In this document: positions 35,627-43,470 of the stretch, piece after piece | How positions within the stretch are numbered: the stretch's first letter is position 1 | Layout of the letters: every line of letters begins with the position of its first letter | Assembly (NCBI RefSeq): GCF_014207745.1 | Contig: NZ_JACHJB010000001.1 | Coordinates: 2,914,001-2,978,000 of the forward strand | Length of the DNA: 64,000 nt | Reading direction: 5' to 3' | From: Nonomuraea muscovyensis | GTDB taxonomy: Bacteria > Actinomycetota > Actinomycetes > Streptosporangiales > Streptosporangiaceae | Program-made: the position numbers and the translations under genes | Notes under the pieces: generated by a model | What the model saw: only the letters and a program-made list of their open reading frames with translations | Told to the model about the DNA's origin: nothing | Databases searched by the model: none

Positions 35627-35647
35627 ATATGTAGATAGTCTACATAT
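35627..35647. promoter_or_regulatory. PadR-type operator palindrome
   Basis: TATGTAGATAGTCTACATA at 35628-35646 has perfect 8-bp arms (9 with one flanking pair) around a 3-base centre and contains the ATGT...ACAT core of PadR sites. It lies upstream of the permease-prefix gene and overlaps the stop codon of the aldo/keto reductase gene. It is distinctly AT-rich against the local background. Confidence 0.65.
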
Positions 35648-36515
35648 TAAGCCGGGCGAGCTCGTCCGGACTGAGCGCCAGGTCGGCCGCCGCGGCCGAG
35701 TCCCGGACGGACTCGGGGCGGCTGGCGCCCGGGATGGGCACGATCACCGGGGATCGGGCCAGGAGCCAGGCCAGGGTGACGCGCTGCGGGCTCACACCGC
35801 GTTCGGCGGCGACGGCGTGGAACGGCGTCGAGGCCGCCTGGTCCAGCTTGGAAGGGCCGTCGAGCGAGCTGCGGGAGATGCCGCCCAGCGGGCTCCACGG
35901 CAGGAACGCGATGCCCAGCCTCCGGCACAGATCGAGCTCGGGTTCGCTGTCGCGGACGGCAGGCGAGTAGCGGTTCTGTACCGAGACGAGCCCGTCGCCG
36001 AGGATCTCGTACGCCTGGCTGATCTGCTCGGCGGTCACGTTCGACAGCCCGGCCATGCGGATCTTGCCCGCGTCCAGGAGCACGCGCAGCGCCCCGACCG
36101 ACTCGGCCCAGGGCACCGCGGGGTCCGGCTTGTGGAGCTGGTAGAGGTCGAGGGCGTCCACGCCGAGCCGCCGGAGCGAGCCCTCGCAGGCGCGCAGGAG
36201 ATGCTCGGGTGTGCCGGTCACCGTCCAGGAACCGTCACCGGGCCGGCCCCGTCCGCCCTTGGTGGCGATCAGGACGGAGCCCGGGTCGCCGCCGTGGGCG
36301 GCCAGCGCCCGCGCGATCAGTTCCTCGTTGTGGCCCCGCTCACCGGCGTGCCAGTGGTAGGAGTCGGCCGTGTCGATCAGGGTCACCCCGGCGTCCAGGG
36401 CGGCGTGGATCACGGCGATCGCCCGGGCCTCGTCCGGTCGCCCCTCGACGGACAACGGCATGGCGCCCAGCCCCACCACGCCGACCTCGACGGTGCCGAT
36501 CCGGCGCGTCCGCAT
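35640..36515 (-). CDS. Aldo/keto reductase
   Basis: The 291-residue TIM-barrel reductase shows the catalytic set: Asp in LIDTADSYHW, Tyr in the same motif, Lys in IATKGGRG and His in YQLHKPDP. The C-terminal NADPH-binding part includes VPIPGASRPESVRDS. The ATG at 36515 lies inside the TGA of the upstream epimerase gene (TGATG), so the two are coupled. The substrate is unknown. Its stop codon lies within a PadR-type palindrome. Confidence 0.9.
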   Translation of the reverse strand: MRTRRIGTVEVGVVGLGAMPLSVEGRPDEARAIAVIHAALDAGVTLIDTADSYHWHAGERGHNEELIARALAAHGGDPGSVLIATKGGRGRPGDGSWTVTGTPEHLLRACEGSLRRLGVDALDLYQLHKPDPAVPWAESVGALRVLLDAGKIRMAGLSNVTAEQISQAYEILGDGLVSVQNRYSPAVRDSEPELDLCRRLGIAFLPWSPLGGISRSSLDGPSKLDQAASTPFHAVAAERGVSPQRVTLAWLLARSPVIVPIPGASRPESVRDSAAAADLALSPDELARLNM

Positions 36516-37465
36516 CACGTGTCCTTCCGCGGGCCGACGGCCGCGGCGACGGCCTCGGGCAGCCAGTGCGCGGTCGTGGCGAAGTCGAACCCGAGCCGTT
36601 CGGCCCGGCCGTTGTCCATGGCGTAGTAGCGGTCGAAGGAGAACGGCGACGCCTGCCCGCCGTCGGCCGGCCGATAGTCCGGCCTCCGCCCGCATGCCGC
36701 CGCGATGAGGTCGCACAGGCCGCTCACGCCGAGCTCGCCGTGGGAGGAGGCGTTCACGGCTCCGGTGAACTCCGCGCCCGCCGCCCAGAACAGCACGTCG
36801 GCGATCTCCCGGTCGTGGGTGAACGAGGTGGGGAACGGCTCCCGGTGCACGGTCACCGGCCGGCCCGCCAGGATGTGCTCGACGTAGTGCTCCAGCCGGC
36901 CGGTGAAGTCCCTGGCCGCGATGCCGAGCACATGCGCGCTGCGCACGGTGGCGAACGCGAACGGGCTGTCCCGGGCGAGGACCGCCTCGGCCTGCCGCTT
37001 GCCCTCGGCGTAGCAGGTGGGTTCGTCGAGAACGCCCGCCATCCGCTCCGGGTCGTCCCAGGGCAGGTCGGCCTGGACCGGCCAGGAGGCGGGATCGACC
37101 GACTCCTCGGTGACCGGGACTCCCGGGACGGCCGGCGTGATCGACGCGGAGGTGGCCGGGTCGTACACCTCGATGGTGGAGGTCATCACGTACCGCGAGG
37201 TCCGACCGCCGAAGACCCGGCGGGCGATCGCGGCCTGGTGCGGCGTGTAGCAGACCTGGTCGATCACGACGTCGAACGTGCGCCCGGCGACCGCGGCGGC
37301 GAGACCCTCCTCGTCGCCGCGGTCGGCGACGAGGTGGGTGACACCGGCAGGCGGCGCCGCCGAGCCGCGGTTGACCACCGTGACGTCGGCGCCCGAGTCA
37401 CGCAGCAGTTCGATCAGATGGAGCCCGAAGTAGCGGTTGCCCCCGATGACACATACGTCCTTCAC
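36515..37465 (-). CDS. NAD-dependent epimerase/dehydratase (extended SDR)
   Basis: The 316-residue protein begins with a nucleotide-binding loop CVIGGNRYFGLHL. This replaces the usual GxxGxxG and is like atypical or CSP41-type SDRs. A YxxxK pair occurs in CYAEGKRQAE. VDPASWPVQADLPWDDP lies before it. Altered glycine spacing leaves true epimerase activity open. It is divergent from a LysR gene with 71 bases between, and a palindrome in that gap suggests LysR control of the epimerase-reductase pair. Confidence 0.82.
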   Translation of the reverse strand: MKDVCVIGGNRYFGLHLIELLRDSGADVTVVNRGSAAPPAGVTHLVADRGDEEGLAAAVAGRTFDVVIDQVCYTPHQAAIARRVFGGRTSRYVMTSTIEVYDPATSASITPAVPGVPVTEESVDPASWPVQADLPWDDPERMAGVLDEPTCYAEGKRQAEAVLARDSPFAFATVRSAHVLGIAARDFTGRLEHYVEHILAGRPVTVHREPFPTSFTHDREIADVLFWAAGAEFTGAVNASSHGELGVSGLCDLIAAACGRRPDYRPADGGQASPFSFDRYYAMDNGRAERLGFDFATTAHWLPEAVAAAVGPRKDT

Positions 37466-37492
37466 GGCGTCGAGCCTGCCGGGCTAGGCTCG

Positions 37493-37508
37493 TTAGCAGA
37501 AGTGCTGA
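37493..37508. promoter_or_regulatory. Inverted repeat between epimerase and LysR genes
   Basis: TTAGCA-GAAG-TGCTGA is a near-perfect inverted repeat in the middle of the divergent gap. A second small palindrome, CTTACTAAG, follows at 37509-37517. Both suit LysR binding. Confidence 0.4.
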
Positions 37509-37536
37509 CTTACTAAGCTGGCTGTTAGGAAAACTG

Positions 37537-38457
37537 TTGATCGACGTCAAGCGGCTGCGGATCCTGCGCGAGGTGGCCTGCCACGGGAGTTTCAGCAAGG
37601 CGGCCGACGCGCTGCGGTTCACACCGTCGGCGGTCTCCCAGCAGATCGCCGCCCTGGAGCGGTCGATCGGCGCGCCCGTCGTCGAGCGCAGCACCCGCGG
37701 CGTGGTGCTCACCGAGCCCGGCCGGCTCCTCCTCGACGCGGCCGAGGCGGTCTTCGCCGAGCTGCACCACGCCAAGGAGCAGATCGACCGGCTCGCGGCC
37801 GGCCGCAGCAGGTTGACGATCGCCACGTTCAGCAGCGGCGGGCGCCACATCCTGCCCCGCGCGCTCACCCCGTTCGTCGCCGGCCACCCCGAGGTGGAGA
37901 TCAACGTGCTGGAGCGCGAACCGGAGGCCGGCCTGCCGCTCGTCCGCACGGGGCAGGCGGACCTGGCCATCGCCTACCACTTCGACGGCCCGCTGCCCGT
38001 CACGCCCGGCGACCGATCCCGCATCACCTGGACCCCGCTGATGGACGACCCCATGTCGGTCGTCCTGCCCCGGGGGCACCGGCTGGCCGGCCGCCCCGCC
38101 CTCGACCTGGCCGACCTGGCCGGCGAGCGCTGGGTGCTCGGCTGCACCAAGACCGAGGCCTTCCTGCGGCGCTACGCCGCCCGCGCCGGCTTCGAGCCCA
38201 TGTTCGCGGGCCAGACCAGCGACTACTTCTTCGCCCAGTCGCTCGTCGCCGCGGGCGTCAGCGTGTCGCTGATCCCCCGCGTCGCGCTCGACCACGCGGC
38301 CACCGGCCTCGCCGTCGTCCCGATCCGGCCGCCGTGCCCCACCCGCCACATCGGGATCGCCACCGCCCGCCGCCGCCACCCGCAACCGCTGGTCGACAAG
38401 CTGGTGCACGCCCTCCTCGCGACCGTCGCCGAAGAATGTCGAAGCACCGCTGTATGA
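37537..38457 (+). CDS. LysR-family transcriptional regulator
   Basis: The 306-residue protein has the winged helix at residues 1-60 (HGSFSKAADALRFTPSAVSQ) and an effector domain with ATFSSGGRHILPRAL and AAGVSVSLIPRVAL. The start is TTG at 37537 after TTAGGAAA. It likely regulates the divergent epimerase-reductase pair. Downstream lies only a broken SDR remnant, and LysR regulators of this type often control SDR genes, so part of its regulon may have been lost. Confidence 0.9.
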   Translation: MIDVKRLRILREVACHGSFSKAADALRFTPSAVSQQIAALERSIGAPVVERSTRGVVLTEPGRLLLDAAEAVFAELHHAKEQIDRLAAGRSRLTIATFSSGGRHILPRALTPFVAGHPEVEINVLEREPEAGLPLVRTGQADLAIAYHFDGPLPVTPGDRSRITWTPLMDDPMSVVLPRGHRLAGRPALDLADLAGERWVLGCTKTEAFLRRYAARAGFEPMFAGQTSDYFFAQSLVAAGVSVSLIPRVALDHAATGLAVVPIRPPCPTRHIGIATARRRHPQPLVDKLVHALLATVAEECRSTAV

Positions 38458-38542
38458 CCGCTGCATGACGGTCCATGGACACCTCGTGACCGCGGGTCCT
38501 AGCGTGATCACGACGTAAACGATCTCGCATCGGGGAGATTCC

Positions 38543-38794
38543 TGGAAGACGAGAACGGCTTCGAGGGCGTGGGTGGCGGCCGCGGGCGCCGCATTCGTGC
38601 TGGTCGCCGGAACGGGCAGCGCGTGCGCTAACCCCGCCGACGGCCCGTACTCCGACCTCCAGCGCGCGGCCAACGCCCTGGGCCGCTACGGCCACCCCGA
38701 GGAGGTCGCCGCCGGCATCGCCTTCCTCGCCGGCCCCGGCGCCTCCTTCATCATCGGCGCCGTCCTGGACATCGACGGCGGTTACCTGGCCTGA
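38543..38794 (+). pseudogene. Chimeric remnant: signal peptide joined to the tail of a short-chain dehydrogenase
   Basis: One open frame joins two unrelated pieces. The first ([20 protein letters not shown]... GTGSACA) is a signal peptide of a secreted protein; its expected start codon, right after GGGGAGATTCC, is TGG instead of ATG. From about 38630 the frame reads [20 protein letters not shown] and [20 protein letters not shown], the standard C-terminus of an SDR. A deletion between two genes explains it. A GTG at 38573 might allow translation, but no function is likely. Confidence 0.72.
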
Positions 38795-38809
38795 ACGGCC
38801 GATGAGCGG

Positions 38810-39559
38810 TCAGCGGCTCACGACGGCGCGCAGGTCGAGCGGGGCGGGCGGCGGGAGGGGCTCGGCCTGTTCGGCGCGGAAGGCGCTGAGCAGGTAGGCG
38901 ACGAGCCGCCGGGAGGCGGCCAGGGCCGTTTCGGTGGGTCCGGTGATGACGCCGCCGTTGGCCATGAGCAGGAGGGCGAGGTCGTCCTGCGCGAAGTCGG
39001 CGCGCAGCCCCCCGGTCGCCTTGGCGCGTCGCACCAGCTCGGCGAAGCCCTCGATGGCGCGGTGGCGTTCCCGTTCGACGTCGAGTGCGTCGGGGAACGC
39101 CGCGACGAAGGCCGCGCTGAAGCCACGGTCGGCGGCCTGCATGGAGCACACCCTCTCGACGGCCGTGCGGAACCCGCGCCACGGGTCCGGATCGGCCAGC
39201 GCGTCGTCCACGACCGACACGCACGCCTCGAACTGGTCGGCGAACACCTCGGTGACCAGCGCTTCCTTGCTGGGGAAACGGCGGTAGAGCGTGGCGACCC
39301 CCACGCGGGCCTGCCGGGCGATCGCGGCCATCGGCACGTCGAGTCCGCGGTCGGCGAACAGTTCGCGGGCGACCGCGACCATGCGGTCGCGGTTCTGTCG
39401 CGCGTCCGCGCGCAATGCAAGGGGCGCGTCCGCGCGCGATGCAAGGGGCGCGTCCGCGCGCGATGCAAGGGGCGCGTCCGCGCGCGATGCGACGGGCGCG
39501 TCCGCGCGCGACTTTGCGGGCGCGTCCGCGGCCGGCATGCGAGATGCCTCGGCGTTCAT
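38810..39559 (-). CDS. TetR-family regulator with repetitive N-terminal tail
   Basis: The 249-residue protein has a normal TetR helix-turn-helix (NRDRMVAVARELFADRG and IARQARVGVATLYRRFPSKE) at about residues 55-105 and a helical ligand domain after it. Before the DNA-binding domain stands a tail of about 50 residues built from the octapeptide ADAPLASR repeated about five times. The tail is absent from ordinary TetR proteins. The ATG at 39559 is preferred over a GTG at 39568. It is divergent from a DUF385 gene, the most likely target. Confidence 0.88.
   Translation of the reverse strand: MNAEASRMPAADAPAKSRADAPVASRADAPLASRADAPLASRADAPLALRADARQNRDRMVAVARELFADRGLDVPMAAIARQARVGVATLYRRFPSKEALVTEVFADQFEACVSVVDDALADPDPWRGFRTAVERVCSMQAADRGFSAAFVAAFPDALDVERERHRAIEGFAELVRRAKATGGLRADFAQDDLALLLMANGGVITGPTETALAASRRLVAYLLSAFRAEQAEPLPPPAPLDLRAVVSR
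39401..39540. repeat. 24-bp tandem repeat, about 5.8 copies, inside the TetR gene
   Basis: Units of exactly 24 bases begin at 39421, 39445, 39469, 39493 and 39517, with a partial one at 39401. Each contains GCGCGTCCGCGCGCGATGC or a near variant. Two units are identical, so expansion is recent. The period keeps the reading frame. Confidence 0.9.
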
Positions 39560-39645
39560 GTTTCTCACTTTAGGTCAAGTGGACGGGGCTCTCCACTTAT
39601 CGGATTACGCTGGCCGGCAAGAGACCCGTCGTATGGGAGGTTCCA

Positions 39646-39999
39646 TTGCGCTACCGGGGGCCGCTTCCGAAGCGAGCGATCGGCCGTTTCAACTCCTGTG
39701 TCCTGACGTTGCGCTCCTCTCCTCGATGGGGCCGGCTGCTCAGCAGACACCTCACGGTCGTCACCTACACGGGACGCCGCTCCGGACGCACCTTCAGCAC
39801 CCCCGTCGCCTTCCGGCGCGCGGCCGACACCGTCACGATCGGCGTTCAGTTCCCCGACGCCAAGACGTGGTGGCGCAACTTCCTGGGCGAGGGCGGTCCG
39901 CTGTCGCTGCAACTGGAGGGCGTGGACCGTGCCGGGCACGCGGTCGCCAGGCGTGACGAAGCGGGTCGTGTCACCGTCACCGTCCGCCTGGACGGCTGA
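39646..39999 (+). CDS. DUF385 / deazaflavin-dependent nitroreductase family protein
   Basis: The 117-residue protein has the split-barrel core motif VVTYTGRRSGRTFSTPV followed by WWRNFL, which is the signature of Ddn-like F420H2-dependent enzymes. Ddn activates nitroimidazole drugs and reduces quinones in mycobacteria. The start is TTG at 39646 with GGGAGG 5 bases upstream. It is shorter than Ddn by the N-terminal membrane-associated segment. It is divergent from the TetR gene and is probably repressed by that protein. Confidence 0.82.
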   Translation: MRYRGPLPKRAIGRFNSCVLTLRSSPRWGRLLSRHLTVVTYTGRRSGRTFSTPVAFRRAADTVTIGVQFPDAKTWWRNFLGEGGPLSLQLEGVDRAGHAVARRDEAGRVTVTVRLDG

Positions 40000-40330
40000 C
40001 CGGACATCCGTACGCCGGCACGCGCCGCAGGTCCTGCGACGCCCGCTGTCGTGTGCGTTTCCGGGGGCGGCGACACGCCCGGCCGGTGTCCCGTGCTGTT
40101 CGGCGAGGCGTGCCCTGCTCACCCTGCGAAGCTCGGCAGACAGGAAAGGCCGTCGACAGCATCCACAAAGAATGGTCATCTTCCTGAGAGAAACGTCAAC
40201 AATCCCGCTGACAAAAGTCGGCGCGTTACCCGTTCGACCGGCCGACGCCCACCGGCGAACGTGAATGAGCGCAGCGTACGGCCCTTCCGGTTTCAGTATT
40301 CTCACCGATTCATCGGAAGGGAATGCACCC
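40000..40330. other. Intergenic region, 331 bases
   Basis: No coding stretch with family similarity is visible here. The last 150 bases are noticeably richer in A and T than the surroundings and should hold the promoter of the secreted protein that follows. GGAAGGG at 40315-40321 is its ribosome-binding site. Confidence 0.5.
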
Positions 40331-42058
40331 ATGAGAGATGGCCATGTGGGCGGTCACGTCCACGGTGCGCTCAGGTATGCGCTGGTCGGCGTCGCCGTAT
40401 TCGCCCTGTCGGCCGGATCGGTCGTCGCCCAGAGCACGACCGCGATGGCGGCGTCCGCCGCCCCTGGAGTGCCGCAGGATCCACAAGTCGTCTTCACCGA
40501 GAATTTCGAGAACGGCCAAGGCGCCGCCCCCATCGTCGTCACCGACTACACGGGGCCCGCGCCTGTTGACCAGACCTACAAGGCCGATCCGGCATGGCTG
40601 ACCGCCTGCAACGGCTGGGTCGCCTCCCAGCAGAACCCCGCCAACCCGCCCGCTGGTTCCGGCTGCGGCGGGTGGTGGAGCTCGGTCAAGCAACTGGCCG
40701 GCACGCTGGGCAAGTGGGCAGGTGGCGATCCGGCGACCAACCACGCCGTCACCGCGTACACCAATGCCGACCCCGGCCCGAACAAGACGCAACTGGAGGC
40801 CGTCACACCCGTCGCCATCGGCGCTCCCAACCGGTTCCTGACGTTCTCCGTCGACGCCGCCGAGGTCAACTGCTACGCCAACCACGCCAAGATGGGCTTC
40901 TACCTGCTGGACGGGCAGCAGGCCGTGCCCACCTTCACGACCCCGATCGAGCCGTGCGCCAACCCCGGCACGACCGTGGGCGGGATCGCCGTGGGCACCT
41001 ACACCAGTAACAGCCCGGTTCTCTTCGGCGGTTCCGCTGTCGGGCTCCGGCTGGTCAACTTCCAGGCAAGCGGTTACGGCAACGACGCCGCGTTCGACAA
41101 CGTGCGGATCCTGGACGTCACGCCGCAGCTCGACGTCGCCTACAGCCCCGCGTCGGTCGAGGTGGGCACGGACGCGACGCTGACGTTCACCATCACCAAC
41201 ACCAGCGAGCTGGCGGTGAAGAACGGCTGGTCCTTCACGGAGCGGCTGCCCACCGGCCTCACCGTGGCGGCCGCCGCACCGGCGACCGACTGCGCGGCGC
41301 CGCAGGTGACGGCACCGGCCGGCAGCGGGCAGATCGGCGTGACCGGGACACTTCCCGCAGGTCAGGCGTCCTGCACCGTCAAGGTGGCGGTGACGGCCGC
41401 GCGGGCCGGCACCTACACCACCTGCGCCGCCGACCTGGCCGGATACGCCGGAGTCAACCCGCCCGGGTGCGCCGCTGTGAGGTTCGTCCCGCCCGTCCTG
41501 GCGTTCGACGCCCACGCTCACGGCGGGCGCGTCAGCAGCCGGCTGCTCTCCGTCGGACCTCTCGAACCGTCGGACATCACCTGCACCGAGACTCCGGGTG
41601 CCGACCGGCACGCGCTGGTGAAGGCCACGCTGCCGGGTCTCGGCTCGCTGCGAGCGATCAGGACGGAGGCCTCGGGAAGCGTCGACCCGGCCGGGCTCCG
41701 CACCGCCGCCGCCACGGCCAGGACCGCGCACCTCCGCCTGCTCGGCGGCCTCGTCACGGCCAAGGAGATCGTCTCAACGGCGAAGGCCCAGGGCGACGAC
41801 GCCGGGCACGTGAACTCCACGGGACAGGTGACCCTGACCGACCTCAAGGTCAACGGCGTCGCGATCACCGACACCAAGGCCAACCTCACGATCGACATCC
41901 CGCTGGTGGCCAAGGTCGTGATCAACGAGCAGGTGACGTCCGCCGACGGCATCGCGGTCAACGCCATCCACATCCGCACGCCGGCGGGCGCCGACATCGT
42001 CATCGGCCACGCCAGGGCGGCACTCACCGTGCCGGGAAAGCCCTGCCCGACCTACTGA
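40331..42058 (+). CDS. Secreted choice-of-anchor P family protein
   Basis: The 575-residue protein has a signal peptide (about residues 12-42, ending MAASA). A lectin-like or jelly-roll N-terminal region follows (ENFENGQGAAPIVV; NVRILDV), then a DUF11-like beta-sandwich from about residue 255 (VEVGTDATLTFTITNTSE). From about residue 385 the C-terminal domain begins AFDAHAHGGRVSSRLL, the pattern named choice-of-anchor P. No LPXTG, lipobox or membrane anchor is seen at the C-terminus, so it is secreted or held by its partner. The role is unknown, perhaps surface adhesion. Confidence 0.82.
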   Translation: MRDGHVGGHVHGALRYALVGVAVFALSAGSVVAQSTTAMAASAAPGVPQDPQVVFTENFENGQGAAPIVVTDYTGPAPVDQTYKADPAWLTACNGWVASQQNPANPPAGSGCGGWWSSVKQLAGTLGKWAGGDPATNHAVTAYTNADPGPNKTQLEAVTPVAIGAPNRFLTFSVDAAEVNCYANHAKMGFYLLDGQQAVPTFTTPIEPCANPGTTVGGIAVGTYTSNSPVLFGGSAVGLRLVNFQASGYGNDAAFDNVRILDVTPQLDVAYSPASVEVGTDATLTFTITNTSELAVKNGWSFTERLPTGLTVAAAAPATDCAAPQVTAPAGSGQIGVTGTLPAGQASCTVKVAVTAARAGTYTTCAADLAGYAGVNPPGCAAVRFVPPVLAFDAHAHGGRVSSRLLSVGPLEPSDITCTETPGADRHALVKATLPGLGSLRAIRTEASGSVDPAGLRTAAATARTAHLRLLGGLVTAKEIVSTAKAQGDDAGHVNSTGQVTLTDLKVNGVAITDTKANLTIDIPLVAKVVINEQVTSADGIAVNAIHIRTPAGADIVIGHARAALTVPGKPCPTY

Positions 42059-42212
42059 CCGCCACCTGCCGGCCGCTGCACCTGCCGAAGCCCCGCCCAG
42101 ACCCTGCCGGCGCCGACCGCGTCGGCGGGGCCTGACCCGCCCGGCGCGACCATGCGCAGGACACGACGCGACGGGTTTGGTCGCGGTGCGGGCGGCCTCG
42201 ACAATGAGCGGC

Positions 42213-42572
42213 ATGCCGCAGATCACTGTCGAGTACTCCGCATCCCTCGCCGAGGCGTTCGACCGGCGCGGATTCGCGCTGACACTTCACCTGGCCGCAG
42301 CCGAGCTGATCGGTGGCGCACTACCCGACTTCAAGACGCGCTTTCACGCCATCACCGAAGCCGTCATCGGTGGCGGCGAAGCCACCGAGGCGATGCTCCA
42401 TGTGGATCTGGCGATCCTGCCCGGCCGTGCCCCCGAGGTCAAGGCCCGTCTGGGAGAGCTGACCCTTGCGACGCTGTGTGACCACATCAGGCCCGGAACG
42501 GAGTTGAACACCCAGGTCACCGTCGAGGTCCGGGACATCGAGAGCTACCACAAACGGGTCCTGACGCGATAG
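42213..42572 (+). CDS. 5-carboxymethyl-2-hydroxymuconate isomerase (tautomerase superfamily)
   Basis: The 119-residue protein begins MPQITVEYSASL; Pro-1 after Met removal is the catalytic base of tautomerases, which fixes the start at 42213 rather than at an earlier ATG at 42204. The middle has AMLHVDLAILPGRAPE and a C-terminus with VTVEVRDIESYHKRV, both typical of CHMI (HpaF). HpaF works in homoprotocatechuate breakdown, but no other gene of that pathway is near, so the real substrate may differ. Confidence 0.85.
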   Translation: MPQITVEYSASLAEAFDRRGFALTLHLAAAELIGGALPDFKTRFHAITEAVIGGGEATEAMLHVDLAILPGRAPEVKARLGELTLATLCDHIRPGTELNTQVTVEVRDIESYHKRVLTR

Positions 42573-42898
42573 CCGATGCGCGGGCGTTGCTCAGCCGACC
42601 CCCTACCCGGGCTGAATCGGGGCAGGGTACGGGCGGCAACAGCTTCGGCATGCGTTCAAAGGCCACTGACGTTCAAGGCGTTATGTTGCGACAAGTACTA
42701 GAACCCGCCCGTCGCCCGGGGGTCAGTTTTCACGTGTCGTCGACAACCCGCCCATCCGGCCCGGGGGTGTGACGGTGCGGACGATCGCCGGGCATGTCCC
42801 CGTCCCGCAGTTCCGCCTCCGGTGGTCTGCCCTCCCTGCCATCGACGGACCATTCATTGATCTTTCATGCGAGATGCGCGGAAGGTTACGATTTGGGA
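42573..42898. other. Intergenic region, 326 bases, no recognised gene
   Basis: Short open frames exist on both strands, but none shows a family motif or consistent actinobacterial third-position GC. The second half is richer in A and T and probably contains the promoter of the SdpI-like gene. Confidence 0.5.
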
Positions 42899-43273
42899 AT
42901 GGGACCCGTATTAATGACGTCGCTACTGACCCTGCCAGCGCTCGCCTTGCTACTGATCCCCTTCCATGACGAGTCAGGCGCTGTGGACACGCGACACCGG
43001 CTATCCGGCCTGCGAACCCGCCACACACTCGCCTCTCGCGAGGCGTGGGACGCCGCGCACGCCTGGCTGAGGCGCCCCCTGCGATGCCTGGCCGTGGTTA
43101 TGGCGGCGGTTCTCGTCGTCTCCGTCGCCAGCGAGCTGGCGTTCGGCCTGCCTGAGGCCCTTGCGCTAATGATTGCCGCGTCCCAGGCCGTGTTGTTCGT
43201 GGGTGGAATCCTGTTGATCGGTTGGCGCGCCAACAAGGTCGCGGCGCAGGTCAACCAGCCTCGCAACGCGTAG
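42899..43273 (+). CDS. SdpI family membrane protein
   Basis: The 124-residue protein has three hydrophobic segments. Between the first and the second lies LSGLRTRHTLASREAWDAAH, which matches the conserved G-[IL]-R-T...TL-S...AW...H signature of SdpI/YfhL proteins. In Bacillus SdpI gives immunity to the SdpC toxin and signals to SdpR. No toxin gene or SdpR-like regulator is adjacent. The ATG at 42899 is chosen because the sequence before it lacks coding character. Confidence 0.75.
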   Translation: MGPVLMTSLLTLPALALLLIPFHDESGAVDTRHRLSGLRTRHTLASREAWDAAHAWLRRPLRCLAVVMAAVLVVSVASELAFGLPEALALMIAASQAVLFVGGILLIGWRANKVAAQVNQPRNA

Positions 43274-43470
43274 GTCAGTGCTCCGAGGTGCCTACGCCTG
43301 CACATCCCCTGAAACGCAGAAGAGGCCCGTAGGGGCATCGGAGATCACGCAGATCTGCGAGGGCAGGGCACAACGAGGGCACACGAGGGTGTGAGACGGT
43401 CGGAAGCGTTGAGTACTGCTGAGTGGACGAACGGCAGGTCAGAGGCTGGATCGCGACACCGCCCCAGCTC

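Noticed and set aside
42587..42772. Short forward frame before the SdpI gene
   Set aside because: No family motif, no ribosome site, and atypical codon use.
42899..43273. Sdp-type toxin-immunity system
   Set aside because: Only the SdpI-like gene is present; no SdpC-like toxin, maturation genes or SdpR are adjacent.
43274..43470. Possible attachment-site scar (GGGCACAACGAGGGCAC around 43366)
   Set aside because: No integrase, tRNA end or matching direct repeat was found in the window.
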